Below, in pieces: positions 42,503 to 51,220 of a DNA stretch of 64,000 bases (the first letter of the stretch is position 1; each line of letters opens with the position of its first letter). The DNA is from an uncultured Candidatus Melainabacteria bacterium. GTDB taxonomy: Bacteria; Cyanobacteriota; Vampirovibrionia; Gastranaerophilales; Gastranaerophilaceae. Location: positions 33,852 through 97,851 of the forward strand of contig CAKVGS010000005.1 in NCBI GenBank assembly GCA_934747335.1, given 5' to 3'. Made by a program: the position numbers and the translations under genes. A model generated the notes under the pieces. That model ran no database searches and had not been told where the DNA came from. It worked only from the letters and a program-made list of their open reading frames with translations.

Positions 42503-43594
42503 TTATTTACAAGTAATAAACGCATTCAAATATTGAATAAGCTCATTAAACTCAATGTTTTTACCCGAATCCAGTCTGTTTTTTAAATATTCGTCAATCG
42601 TATTTAAAATTTCAAGGAAAGTTGCTTCAGAAAGATTGTTTTCTACAAAATCCTCATAAACATTGAGTATATATGCATACGTGTCTTCGCCCGAATGCAT
42701 TTTTATATTTATCAAAGCCTGTTTGATTTCTGTATTCGTGAAATTAATATTAAGAATGTTATAATACAATGCTGCAGATTGTTGAAGTTTTTTCATTAAC
42801 ATATCTTTAGATTGATATTGCATCATTGTCATAAAATAATTAACAAAAGATTCATAAAGTCTTTCTTGGTCAAAATTTTTATAATTAAACTTTGTAATAA
42901 AGAAATCTTTTAAAAACAACTGTAAATCGTCTTCATTAGGAAATATTTTTTTTCTTAAAGCTTCCCAAGCTTCATAAACCCCTTTTTCTTTTACAAAATC
43001 CTCTATTAAAGCAATTTGACTCAAATGTCTTTCTGCGTTTAACTTATAATAAAGATTTCGTTTTGATACATTATCGGTTTCTACAAGCGTTATTTCAATT
43101 TTTTTTAGCATTGTAAAAATTTTGGAAGCTTGAAGTTGTTCTTCTTTTATTTGCGACCAAAAACTATGTAACAATTTAAACATTGGAGTATTCTTTTCAT
43201 GTCCCGATAAGCGTTCTCCATTTATAATTTTATTGAACAACTCGTTATCTTTATGGTTTAACTGTAACTTTGATTTTCCATTGCTTAACAAATATTTTTT
43301 TCTTATCGTACGAATAGCCTTTTCATTTTGCTCTGTCGTTTTTTTGTAACATTCGCAAACAGCATGAAGTAATAAAGACAAAGATAAAATTCTGTTTAAA
43401 CCATCTACTATCGTATACTGATTTAAACTTTTTTGTTCCACAAAAACTATACCCAAATCAATTCTTTGAGTGAATTGTTCATCTTCTGTCATTAAATCGA
43501 GAAAATTAACAAGTTCACCTGAACACTTTGCAAAAGGTAAAGTGAACAAAGACTGAGTATTATTTATAAATTCAAGTAAGTTTACTACTTCCAT
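42503..43594 (-). CDS. Divergent DUF262 (ParB-like/GmrSD N-terminal type) protein
   Basis: 363 aa. Residues about 45-75 (QYTIVDGLNRILSLSLLLHA) correspond to the DGQQR.tTl.lll motif of DUF262 proteins, with the Arg kept but QQ replaced by LN, and KLQLNHKDNELFNKII resembles the following conserved block. The C-terminal half is helical, with no HNH (DUF1524) nuclease motif of GmrD. It may be a regulatory or inactive relative of GmrSD/Brxl-type nucleases. It is the second gene of a pair with the winged-helix gene (3-bp gap). The family call is moderate; activity unknown. Confidence 0.6.
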   Translation of the reverse strand: MEVVNLLEFINNTQSLFTLPFAKCSGELVNFLDLMTEDEQFTQRIDLGIVFVEQKSLNQYTIVDGLNRILSLSLLLHAVCECYKKTTEQNEKAIRTIRKKYLLSNGKSKLQLNHKDNELFNKIINGERLSGHEKNTPMFKLLHSFWSQIKEEQLQASKIFTMLKKIEITLVETDNVSKRNLYYKLNAERHLSQIALIEDFVKEKGVYEAWEALRKKIFPNEDDLQLFLKDFFITKFNYKNFDQERLYESFVNYFMTMMQYQSKDMLMKKLQQSAALYYNILNINFTNTEIKQALINIKMHSGEDTYAYILNVYEDFVENNLSEATFLEILNTIDEYLKNRLDSGKNIEFNELIQYLNAFITCK

Positions 43595-43597
43595 TAT

Positions 43598-44215
43598 TTA
43601 CTCTGTTAAAACAAATCCGCCTGATGGTACATTCTTTAATTTGTCACCTTCGATTTTTGCTCTCAAATTTTTAATATATTTGTAAACATAATCTCTAGGC
43701 AAATCCAAAAGTACCGCTAAATCTTTTGCAAATACAGTCTTACCGACATTATTCAAAAGATATTCAAAAACCATTTGTTCTCTATCAGTTAAAGATTTTT
43801 TTAATTTGATTTGTACATCTTTCTTTTCAGCTGCAACTTCTTTTACTGTTTCCAAAACAGTTTTCTTTTTAGGCTTAACAGCCGGTTTAATTTCTTTTTT
43901 AACTGCTTCAGGCTTAATTTCTTCTTCTTTTTTCTGAACTTTCATTTCTTTTTTACGAACAGAAAACGGAGTATGTGATATTTGACGTTCTCTTTCAAAC
44001 GCACGTTCAGCAATTTTTGAAAAGCTTTCATTAGCTTTAATATTTGTGTTTGTTGAAGTTGTACCTTTAGACATAACTATATCAACAACATCATTAGTCG
44101 GTTTGCTTTCTTCTACTTCTTTTCCTAATCTTGCTGCAAATTCTTCCAGCGTAATTTTTTCCAAAGAACCTCTCCACTGTCTTATCTCTTCCTTAGTCAA
44201 ATAATTAGGCATCAA
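43598..44215 (-). CDS. Winged-helix-like DNA-binding protein with disordered Lys/Glu linker
   Basis: 205 aa. The N-terminus (YLTKEEIRQWRGSLEKITLE) is helical, residues about 60-135 are a Lys/Glu/Pro-rich linker, and the C-terminal 65 residues form a winged-helix-like domain (SLTDREQMVFEYLLNNVGKT, FAKDLAVLLDLPRDYVYKYI, KNLRAKIEGDKLKNVPSGGF) resembling OmpR-type C-terminal DNA-binding domains, including the final GGF wing. There is no receiver domain. It is co-transcribed with the DUF262 gene. Probable transcription regulator of unknown target. Confidence 0.65.
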   Translation of the reverse strand: MMPNYLTKEEIRQWRGSLEKITLEEFAARLGKEVEESKPTNDVVDIVMSKGTTSTNTNIKANESFSKIAERAFERERQISHTPFSVRKKEMKVQKKEEEIKPEAVKKEIKPAVKPKKKTVLETVKEVAAEKKDVQIKLKKSLTDREQMVFEYLLNNVGKTVFAKDLAVLLDLPRDYVYKYIKNLRAKIEGDKLKNVPSGGFVLTE

Positions 44216-44379
44216 ATATCTCCTATACTAACCTGTGATAGTCTAACTTAATTCCCCTTAACGGATTTCTTTTTATAATGTAACATAAAATTTTAAAAAT
44301 AAATCAAAATATTTCACTATGTAAAGATTTCTTAGCAAAGCTTAATGTTTTTTAAATTTGTTTACTCATCGTTTTGTAA

Positions 44380-44432
44380 AGCTCCCACCCTAGCCCTCCC
44401 TATCGGAGACACTACTGTCCGAGATAATTTTT
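44380..44432. repeat. Eroded family D fragment plus TCCGAGATAATTTT block
   Basis: CACCCTAGCCCTCCCTATCGGAGA resembles the family D middle block; the following TGTCCGAGATAATTTTTAGA recurs at 49547-49566 as CGTCCGAGATAATTTTGA. Part of the gene-free interval 44216-45077. Confidence 0.55.
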
Positions 44433-44497
44433 AGAAAACTCTCTAAAATAGAATAAAATCAATGTAGTTATGCAAACATTAAGTCAAAACTTAAAAT

Positions 44498-44659
44498 GAA
44501 CGACAATCGCGCCGCGAGCGTTTTTTAGCGAGCGTAAGAGTGCGGGTTTACCCGCTACATCCATTTTATCAACGCTCGTAAGAGCGTAGAAAACAGTGCG
44601 TTTTTTCTTCTTTTTGCTTACTTTTTCTTCTTTTATCGCAATAAAGAAGAAAAAGTAAG
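44498..44659 (-). repeat. Composite repeat family C, copy 4 (reverse orientation)
   Basis: Reverse-oriented copy: GAACGACAATCGCGCCGCGA, GCGTTTTTTAGCGAGCG, GTGCGGGTTTACCCGC, CATCCATTTTATC, then a perfect hairpin at 44617-44659 (CTTACTTTTTCTTCTTTAT, loop CGCA). Confidence 0.82.
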
Positions 44660-44693
44660 AGCTATTTTGAAATAAAAAGTTTTTTGAAATGTC

Positions 44694-44965
44694 CTTTTCT
44701 TTCTCTTTTGTTGCGAAGAAAAAGAGAAAGAAAAGAACGAAAAGAAAGAGAAAACGCGCTACCGCTTCCTACGCTCTTACGAGCGTTTAATCAAATGGCT
44801 AAATAGCAAGCAGAGCTTGCACTCTCACGCTCACTATCGGTGCTACGCACGTAAATATTTTGTCGGCAAGCATAAGTAAAATGCAAAAATTCATTTTCTC
44901 TATACAAGCTTGCCTCAAAGTCACAGTCCATGTTCGCACGCACGTTCGCGGCGCGAATGTCGTTC
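44694..44965 (+). repeat. Composite repeat family C, copy 5 (forward, with insertion)
   Basis: Hairpin 44694-44735 (CTTTTCTTTCTCTTTT, loop GTTGCGAAG), CTACGCTCTTACGAGCG, TTGCACTCTCACGCTCACTA, an insertion of about 75 bp (TGTCGGCAAGCATAAG to GTCCATGTTCGCA), and the end GTTCGCGGCGCGAATGTCGTTC. With copy 4 it forms a head-to-head pair whose hairpins are 34 bp apart. Confidence 0.75.
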
Positions 44966-45077
44966 ATTTAATGAAAATTATCATGGATAGTAGTTGCATC
45001 GGAGAGGAAATAGGCTAAAGAAAAAAAATACTCAACCAACCAACTACATCCTCTAAAATTTATGATAAAATATCATT

Positions 45078-46046
45078 ATGCTAAACAAAATTTCTATTAT
45101 TTTTGAATGTTCAAGAATCTTTTCACTACCTATGACAATAATGTCTTGGTTAGTAATTTTTACTTATTCTACAACTGTTGCAGGCAATAAACTTTATGGT
45201 TTAATAGCATTAATTGGCGTGTGTTTGGTTCATCTTGCAACAAACACATTGGATGACTATTTTGATTATAAAACATTAATTAAACAAGTTAATTTTGACA
45301 AAAAAGAATATTTAAAAAATTCTCAAAAAACAAAATGCAGATACTTAATCTCAGGAATGATAAAGGAAAAAGATGTTTTGTATTGGGCAATGTCTTACCT
45401 TATTATTGCAGGGTTAATCGGGGTATTTTTCTTCATAAAATGCGGTGTTGGAGTTTTATACTTTGCACTGATTGGCGGATTTATAGCAATTTTTTATTCC
45501 TTTTTTTCAAAAATAAGATTATCAGAACTTGTAATTGCAATTACATACGGGCCGGCTTTATTTGGCGGAATTTATTATGTAATGACAAAAACATATTCTT
45601 GGGAAATTTTTGTGCTATCAATTCCAACAATGTTAATTACCGTAATTCTGTTATATATCCACACAGTTATGGATTTTGAATTTGATATTAACGAAGGACA
45701 TAACACAATTGCAAACACTTTTAATTCACCATTGGACGCCCTTGTTGTTTTAAAATGGTTAATCATACTAGCATACATATCTCCAATTATTTTATGTATT
45801 TTAGACATTACGGATTGGCAAGTTCTGTTATGTTGGTTTTCGATCCCGCTTGCAATAGATTTATTTAAGTCTATGGTTGATTATACCGTTAATTCGGAGT
45901 CAATACCGAAACACAAATGGTTTCATTTTCCTATGGAAGATATGCGTGGTGCGCCAAGTTTTATGATTAGAATGTATCAGTCAAGAAATCTTACAATATA
46001 TTACACAGTATTGTTCGTTATCGGACTGGTTTTATCTTTTAATTAA
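45078..46046 (+). CDS. UbiA-family prenyltransferase (MenA-like)
   Basis: 322 aa with about nine membrane helices. The first Asp-rich motif NTLDDYFDY (residues about 57-65) and the second DFEFDINEGHNTIAN (about 200-214) are the polyprenyl-diphosphate and Mg sites of UbiA-family enzymes; YGPALFGGIYYVM follows the usual helix-6 pattern. It probably prenylates an aromatic ring in quinone synthesis (menaquinone-type by motif spelling), acting in the inner membrane. No other quinone gene is nearby to fix the acceptor. The gene follows the repeat island. Confidence 0.82.
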   Translation: MLNKISIIFECSRIFSLPMTIMSWLVIFTYSTTVAGNKLYGLIALIGVCLVHLATNTLDDYFDYKTLIKQVNFDKKEYLKNSQKTKCRYLISGMIKEKDVLYWAMSYLIIAGLIGVFFFIKCGVGVLYFALIGGFIAIFYSFFSKIRLSELVIAITYGPALFGGIYYVMTKTYSWEIFVLSIPTMLITVILLYIHTVMDFEFDINEGHNTIANTFNSPLDALVVLKWLIILAYISPIILCILDITDWQVLLCWFSIPLAIDLFKSMVDYTVNSESIPKHKWFHFPMEDMRGAPSFMIRMYQSRNLTIYYTVLFVIGLVLSFN

Positions 46047-46125
46047 ATCCCGAGTTAAGATTATATAAAGACCTAAATTGAGTGTGTTAGTATTAATATA
46101 TAGAGAGAAAGAATAGGAGGATATT

Positions 46126-47244
46126 ATGATACCAATTTTAGATTCAAAAAGACAATATGCTAAAATAGGGGCAGAAGTTGAAAAAGCAGTGTGTGAAGTT
46201 TTACGTTCAGGTTCTTATATTTTAGGACCAAATTGCAAAGCTTTAGAAGCTGAATTAGCAAAATACATCGGATGTAATTATACAGTTGCGTTAAACTCTG
46301 GTACAGACGCTTTACATTTGGGTTTAAGAGCTTTGGATATAGGTGCCGGCGATGAAGTTATTACAACTGCATTTACATTTGTTGCTACAACTGAAGCTAT
46401 CGGTATCGTAGGCGCAACTCCTGTTTTTGCTGATATTGACCCTGATACATTCAATATAGACCCTAAGAAAATTGAAGAAAGAATTACACCAAAAACAAAA
46501 GCAATTATTCCGGTTCATTTATATGGTCAACCATGCGATATGGATGCAATTATGGACATTGCTAAACGTCACAACTTATATGTAATTGAAGACTGCTGTC
46601 AAGCAATCGGCGCAGAATACAAAGGACAAAAAGTTGGTACATTTGGTGATATCGGATGTTACAGTTTCTACCCTACTAAAAACTTAGGCGGTATGGGTGA
46701 CGGCGGTTTGATTACCGTAAACAGCGAAAACTTAAGAAACAGAATTATCGCTCTACGTAACCACGGTGGTGCTGTTAGATATTATCACGATGAAATTGGT
46801 GTAAACTCTCGTTTAGACGAAATTCAAGCAGCAATTTTGAGAATTAAATTAAACTATATTGATGAATGGAACAAAGATAGAAGAAGCCACGCAAAAACTT
46901 ATAATGAATTGTTTGCAGGATGCCCTGATATTCAAACACCAAAAGAATTGGCTGATACTTATTGTGTATACCACCAATACACAGTTAAAATTCCTAACAG
47001 AGATAACATTCACAAAATGTTGCAAGAAGCAGGCATTGGCGCTATGCTTTACTATCCTGTTCCATTGCATTTACAAAAAGTTCATGCTCACCTTGGATGG
47101 ACTAAAGGAATGCTTCCAAACACTGAAAAAGATACAGAAATGGTTATTTCTCTTCCAATGTTCCCTGAATTAACATTAGAAGAACAAAAAACCGTAGCTT
47201 CAACATTGATTAGCTGTATTGAAAAATCAAAAGCTTTGGCATAG
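46126..47244 (+). CDS. DegT/DnrJ/EryC1/StrS-family sugar aminotransferase
   Basis: 372 aa PLP enzyme that transaminates NDP-keto-sugars. ALNSGTDALHLGLRAL (phosphate site), TAFTFVATTEAI, IPVHLYGQPCDMDAI, VIEDCCQAIGAEYKG and the Schiff-base lysine in SFYPTKNLGGMGDGG (Lys185) are all present; HHQYTVK-like YHQYTVKI and PLHLQKVHAHLGW complete the pattern. It likely builds amino sugars for LPS or glycans, possibly from dTDP-sugars made by RmlA. AGGAGGATATT precedes the ATG. Monocistronic with its own terminator. Confidence 0.93.
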   Translation: MIPILDSKRQYAKIGAEVEKAVCEVLRSGSYILGPNCKALEAELAKYIGCNYTVALNSGTDALHLGLRALDIGAGDEVITTAFTFVATTEAIGIVGATPVFADIDPDTFNIDPKKIEERITPKTKAIIPVHLYGQPCDMDAIMDIAKRHNLYVIEDCCQAIGAEYKGQKVGTFGDIGCYSFYPTKNLGGMGDGGLITVNSENLRNRIIALRNHGGAVRYYHDEIGVNSRLDEIQAAILRIKLNYIDEWNKDRRSHAKTYNELFAGCPDIQTPKELADTYCVYHQYTVKIPNRDNIHKMLQEAGIGAMLYYPVPLHLQKVHAHLGWTKGMLPNTEKDTEMVISLPMFPELTLEEQKTVASTLISCIEKSKALA

Positions 47245-47265
47245 GATTTTTTAGATTACAAAATA

Positions 47266-47299
47266 AAAATAGCATATCTTTTTAGATGTGCTATTTTTT
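47266..47299 (+). terminator. Rho-independent terminator after aminotransferase gene
   Basis: AAAAATAGCATATCT / AGATGTGCTATTTTT stem, TTTT loop, T-rich tail. Confidence 0.85.
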
Positions 47300-47347
47300 T
47301 ATTTTTATCATCCGCAACAAAAATAAATTTTTACATAATTGTTAAGT

Positions 47348-47358
47348 TTTGTAACAAA
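47348..47358. promoter_or_regulatory. TTTGTAACAAA palindrome (putative operator/activator site)
   Basis: Perfect 5+1+5 dyad, 43 bp upstream of the shared promoter box at 47391. The same dyad occurs at the same distance from the box at 57955 (58008-58018). Confidence 0.6.
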
Positions 47359-47390
47359 TAAAATCCTTTGTGAAATTGAGACTTTTTTAA

Positions 47391-47411
47391 ATACTTTATA
47401 TATATGTAAGA
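47391..47411 (+). promoter_or_regulatory. Shared promoter box (TACTTTATATATATGTAAGA)
   Basis: Identical over the full box to the copy at 57955, and in both cases preceded by TTTTTAA. TATATA as -10 would place the transcription start near AAGATT, leaving an approximately 25-nt leader with AAAGG before the ATG at 47433. Confidence 0.8.
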
Positions 47412-47432
47412 TTTAAAAAAAGGTATAAGAAG

Positions 47433-47864
47433 ATGGCAAACACAGCAGCATTATTAGGAAATTTATTAAACACTAACGCAGATATTAACTACTATACTCA
47501 ACAATCTATTTTCTGGAATGCTAAGTATGAAGCTAACAGCGCAAAACTTGAAAAACAAACTCAATACGAAACAAAATGGGAAAGCGCATTTGATTCTGCT
47601 ATCGACAATACTAAAGAACTTTCTGCCGGTAACGTCAAAGTAGGTAAAGGTAACAAAAACGAAATGCTTGCAGATGCTTATGCACACGCAAAAGTTTCTA
47701 AATATAATGAAGAATTATCATTGGAATTAGCAGATTTAGATATTGAATATGATTCAATGAAAACTATGTACGATTCGATGTTAGAACAATTAAGAGCTCA
47801 AAAAGAAAGCGAAAAAACTGCAACTTCTACTGCGGCTCAAGATACAGGTTTATTACAATCATAA
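47433..47864 (+). CDS. 143-aa leaderless coiled-coil protein, shared-promoter gene
   Basis: Soluble, Ala/Glu/Lys-rich and largely helical protein with no signal peptide. ALLGNLLNTNADINYYTQQS opens it; residues 20-40 and 85-130 (YNEELSLELADLDIEYDSMK, TMYDSMLEQLRAQKESEK) look like coiled coil; the tail is Thr/Ser/Ala-rich (TATSTAAQDTGLLQS). The overall build resembles small secreted filament or needle-type proteins, but no family match is claimed. Its promoter region is almost the same as that of the 99-aa gene at 57629. Confidence 0.65.
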   Translation: MANTAALLGNLLNTNADINYYTQQSIFWNAKYEANSAKLEKQTQYETKWESAFDSAIDNTKELSAGNVKVGKGNKNEMLADAYAHAKVSKYNEELSLELADLDIEYDSMKTMYDSMLEQLRAQKESEKTATSTAAQDTGLLQS

Positions 47865-47893
47865 TATTAAGTCGAAGGCTTCGCCCTCCTTAA

Positions 47894-48715
47894 TTAATAA
47901 ACCTTTGAAGCATTGTACATTAAAGAAGCTATGGTCATTGGACCAACGCCACCCGGAACGGGTGAAATATAACCACAAGTCGGTGATACTAAATCAAAAT
48001 CTACATCGCCGGTCAGTTTGCCGTTCGCATCTCTAAAGATACCAACGTCAACAATACAAGAATTTTTTTTAACCATCTTACATCTTACAATCTTTTTACC
48101 AACCGCAGATATTACAATATCAGCGGTTTTTATTTTGTCTTGAATATCTTGTGTAAATGAATGACACATTGTAACCGTTGCATTGCGTTTTAGTAGAAGT
48201 TGAGCCACAGGTCTGCCAACAATATTAGAACGTCCTATTACGACCGCTTCTTTGCCTTCTATCGGAATATTATATTCATCTAAAAGCATCATTATACCTT
48301 GCGGTGTTGCAGGATAAAAATAAGGCTCTAAACCGATAACCATCTTACCGACATTTTCAGGAGTAAACCCGTCAACATCTTTCATAGGTGAGATTGCTAA
48401 AATAACTTTGTTTTTATCAATATGTTTAGGAAGCGGTAACTGTACCAAAATTCCTGTTACATCAGAATCATTATTAAGCTTTTCAATTGTTGAAAGTAAT
48501 TCTTCTTCAGAAACATCAGCACTCATTTCAATAACAGTAGATTTAATCCCGACTTTTTCCGCAGCTTTCTTTTTGTTATTAACATAAATTTTGCTTGCAG
48601 GATTTTCGCCAACCAAAATTACAACAAGATGAGGTTGTTTATCTAATTTTGCAACCCTCTCTTTAACTTGTTCCAATATTTTTAAAGATAATGCTTTACC
48701 GTCTAAAATTATCAT
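47894..48715 (-). CDS. folD: Bifunctional methylene-THF dehydrogenase / methenyl-THF cyclohydrolase
   Basis: Interconverts 5,10-methylene-, 5,10-methenyl- and 10-formyl-tetrahydrofolate. 273 aa. Landmarks are VGENPASKIYVNNKKKAAEK (catalytic Lys), GILVQLPLPKHID, PMKDVDGFTPENVG, VVIGRSNIVGRPVAQLLLK (NADP loop) and PGGVGPMTIASL. Its start overlaps the stop of the CooC-like gene upstream (ATGA-type 4-bp overlap), so the two are translationally coupled. Confidence 0.97.
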   Translation of the reverse strand: MIILDGKALSLKILEQVKERVAKLDKQPHLVVILVGENPASKIYVNNKKKAAEKVGIKSTVIEMSADVSEEELLSTIEKLNNDSDVTGILVQLPLPKHIDKNKVILAISPMKDVDGFTPENVGKMVIGLEPYFYPATPQGIMMLLDEYNIPIEGKEAVVIGRSNIVGRPVAQLLLKRNATVTMCHSFTQDIQDKIKTADIVISAVGKKIVRCKMVKKNSCIVDVGIFRDANGKLTGDVDFDLVSPTCGYISPVPGGVGPMTIASLMYNASKVY

Positions 48716-49464
48716 CTGTTCTCCTGAGGTAAATTCAATCTGAAATAGAATTGATTTAATGCGTCGGATACAATTTCCGACTTACGGTCAACAACACCGG
48801 TTGCCAAATGCTCGTCAAACGGAATACTGCCTAAAACTTCTACATCAGCAGTTTTTAGCTGTTCTGAAATCGCGTTTAAATCTTCGTTTTTAACTTTATT
48901 TATAACAACACCCATTTGACCGCCAACAGCGTATTTAGCAGAAAATTCACTTATGCGTTTAGCAAGATTGATTGAATCAACAGTCGGATTTGCAACAACA
49001 AGAGTTAAATCTATATCAGTATCTACAAGTTGGTTCAGGTATTTTAAATCGAATTCGCAATCAAAAAGCACAAAATCATAACGTTCTATTAGTCTTTGGC
49101 AAGCGTCATTAATTTGACCTGTTATAGGACATCTGCAATCTTTTGCCCCTACAAACCAAGAAACGATTATATCAACGTTTTCATTTAAAGGTTCAATAAT
49201 GTCTTCCATTGCCCATTCAACGTATTCGTGCTTTGACATGCCTTCGGGAATACCTGTTTTGTATTCGTGTTTACCGCTTCTGATACCATAAATCGTATTT
49301 CTGATATCAAGTCCGAATGAGTGACCAAGTTCTGATGTTAAATCATTATCAAATAATAAGATTGATTTTTCGGGGAAGTTTTTTTGTAAAACATTTAAAA
49401 ACGCTTTTGTTAAAGTTGTTTTCCCACTTCCGCTTTTTCCTGTTATTGCTATTTTTATCGTCAA
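48712..49464 (-). CDS. CooC-like MinD/ParA-family ATPase
   Basis: 250 aa from TTG 49464 (AGAGG 6 bases upstream; the P-loop then starts at residue 8, as in CooC). Walker A ITGKSGSGKTTLTKAF, FDCEFDL, and LTLVVANPTVDSINLAKRI are MinD-like. DCRCPITG holds a CxC pair at residues 110/112, matching the metal-binding CxC of CooC nickel-insertion ATPases (Cys112/114). In known systems CooC loads Ni into CO dehydrogenase; no CODH is in the window. Operon with folD hints at C1 metabolism. Function by homology is likely but the client is unknown. Confidence 0.75.
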   Translation of the reverse strand: MTIKIAITGKSGSGKTTLTKAFLNVLQKNFPEKSILLFDNDLTSELGHSFGLDIRNTIYGIRSGKHEYKTGIPEGMSKHEYVEWAMEDIIEPLNENVDIIVSWFVGAKDCRCPITGQINDACQRLIERYDFVLFDCEFDLKYLNQLVDTDIDLTLVVANPTVDSINLAKRISEFSAKYAVGGQMGVVINKVKNEDLNAISEQLKTADVEVLGSIPFDEHLATGVVDRKSEIVSDALNQFYFRLNLPQENR

Positions 49465-49592
49465 AATAATACCTCTTTTGTTTATTTTAACATGAAAATG
49501 GAAAGGTTTTAAATTGGTTTGGCACAACCGCCCTTATTAGCACTGCCGTCCGAGATAATTTTGAAAAGCATATACCTCTTTTAATAAGTTGG

Positions 49593-49691
49593 ATTGCTTC
49601 GTCACTATAAAAATAGCTGTTCCTCGCAATGACCGGGCGTTTTACTTCCAAGCGTGCCGTCATTGCGAAGGCGATTAGCCTGAAGCAATCC
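49593..49691. repeat. GGATTGCTTC palindromic repeat, family B copy 1
   Basis: Ends GGATTGCTTCGTCACT and GATTAGCCTGAAGCAATCC are inverted; inside are TCGCAATGACCGG and CCGTCATTGCGAAGG, also inverted. A 96-bp relative is at 55716. The interval 49528-49771 holds no gene. Confidence 0.75.
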
Positions 49692-49771
49692 AGCCTTTTA
49701 ATAACTATTTTTATTGTATTAAATAATTATTATGGATAATAATGCTATCCATAGAGGTTGTTTGCTTTATC

Positions 49772-51220
49772 TTATTTCTTCTTACCCTTACTCTTCACTT
49801 TCGTATTCTTATTCAATTCAACTTCGCCATTCGCAATATTTTTACCAATAACTTTTTCTAAAGTTGCGCGAGCAGTATTATATTCATACATTGTTTGATA
49901 ATACGTCAATTGTGCGTTTTGGTACTGAACTTGTGCCTCTTTAAGTTCAACAGGATTACCAACACCAACTTTATATCTGCCATAAGATAGTTCATAGTTT
50001 TCTTTTGCCTGTTTCATACCCAAAAACGCAACAGGAATTTTATTTTTCTTTTCTTTCAGAGAAAAATACGATTCTTGAACTTCATAGTAAATATTGTTCT
50101 TAGTATTAATCGCATTAGCTTGTTCTTTTGAGTGTAAAGCTTTTGCTTCTTTAATTTCATTTTTAATCAACATTCCGTTAATAGTCGGAAAATTCAGGTA
50201 TCCGCCGAAATTATAACCATAGTTAGAAGCAGGAGTTCTACCACCGACTTGGAATTGTCCTTCAACACTCAATTGTGGAAAATATGATTTTTTAACCAAT
50301 TTAACGTTTTGTCGAGCTTCTTCTACCTTAACTTCCGCCAATTGAAATTCAGGACGCGATTCTTGCGCAATCTTGATTGCAGATTCTAAAGTTACATCAC
50401 AAGGTTCGTATCTTAAACTCTCATTAATTTTATATTTGTTAAAATACGGTAAACCCATCGCATTATTTAATTTTGCCATAGCAATATCAACAGCATTTTC
50501 AGCCTGAATTAATGTCAATTTAGCGTTTGACAAATTAACTTCAGCTATCGTTACATCAACCTTTGGTTTTGTACCGACAGTATAAAACGCTTTTGCTTGG
50601 TCGTAAAATGCAGAATATTTAGCAACCATATCCTCCGCAACCTTCTTGGCTTCAATTGAGTATTGAAGGCTGTAATAAGACTTTTTAACTTCGCAAATTA
50701 CATCATTTACAGTGCCTGTCAAAGTGATTTTGTAGCCTTGATTATCTAACTTTCTGATAGTAACTTGATTTTGAGTTACACCAAAGTCATAAAGCATTTG
50801 AGAAGCACTGATTTGCCCCAATACAAAGTAGTTGAACACCAAGTTTTGTCTGAATACATCTGACAATTGAAGTTGTCTTATTCTGGTGTAACCTGTTTGC
50901 CAACCAAATTGAGGGAAATAAGATGCCCATGCCTGCCTTATTCTATAATCAGACGCAAACACATCCTGCATAGCTGCTTGTATTCGAGGATTGTTACCCA
51001 AAGCAAATTTTAAACATTCTTCCAGCGAAATATCAATTGAGTTTTCGACTCCGCCTTTTATAACAGCTACTTCATCAGCTTTTGGCTCAACATCTTTACT
51101 GTCAGGATATTCCTCTTGTTTGATTTTATTACCCAAATCGTCTTTGTGCCAAAAAGCAGCATAAGAAGGTACTTGAGCTAAAAATTGAACAATTAAAAAT
51201 GTAGCTATTAATTTCTTCAT
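49772..51220 (-). CDS. TolC-family outer membrane efflux protein
   Basis: 482 aa with a signal peptide (MKKLIATFLIVQFLAQVPSY) and two OEP repeats (about 70-265 and 280-465): SLEECLKFALGNNPRIQAAM, then LESAIKIAQESRPEFQLAEV, each followed by long helices (LIQAENAVDIAMAKLNNAMG; YKVGVGNPVELKEAQVQYQN). It forms the outer membrane barrel plus periplasmic tunnel of a tripartite pump. Its ATG overlaps the RND gene stop by 4 bp; third gene of the efflux operon. A basic KSKGKKK tail is unusual but minor. Confidence 0.93.
   Translation of the reverse strand: MKKLIATFLIVQFLAQVPSYAAFWHKDDLGNKIKQEEYPDSKDVEPKADEVAVIKGGVENSIDISLEECLKFALGNNPRIQAAMQDVFASDYRIRQAWASYFPQFGWQTGYTRIRQLQLSDVFRQNLVFNYFVLGQISASQMLYDFGVTQNQVTIRKLDNQGYKITLTGTVNDVICEVKKSYYSLQYSIEAKKVAEDMVAKYSAFYDQAKAFYTVGTKPKVDVTIAEVNLSNAKLTLIQAENAVDIAMAKLNNAMGLPYFNKYKINESLRYEPCDVTLESAIKIAQESRPEFQLAEVKVEEARQNVKLVKKSYFPQLSVEGQFQVGGRTPASNYGYNFGGYLNFPTINGMLIKNEIKEAKALHSKEQANAINTKNNIYYEVQESYFSLKEKKNKIPVAFLGMKQAKENYELSYGRYKVGVGNPVELKEAQVQYQNAQLTYYQTMYEYNTARATLEKVIGKNIANGEVELNKNTKVKSKGKKK

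Noticed and set aside
42503..44215. Toxin-antitoxin pair
   Set aside because: Genes are too large (363 and 205 aa) and neither matches a toxin or antitoxin family; DUF262 similarity explains the larger one better.
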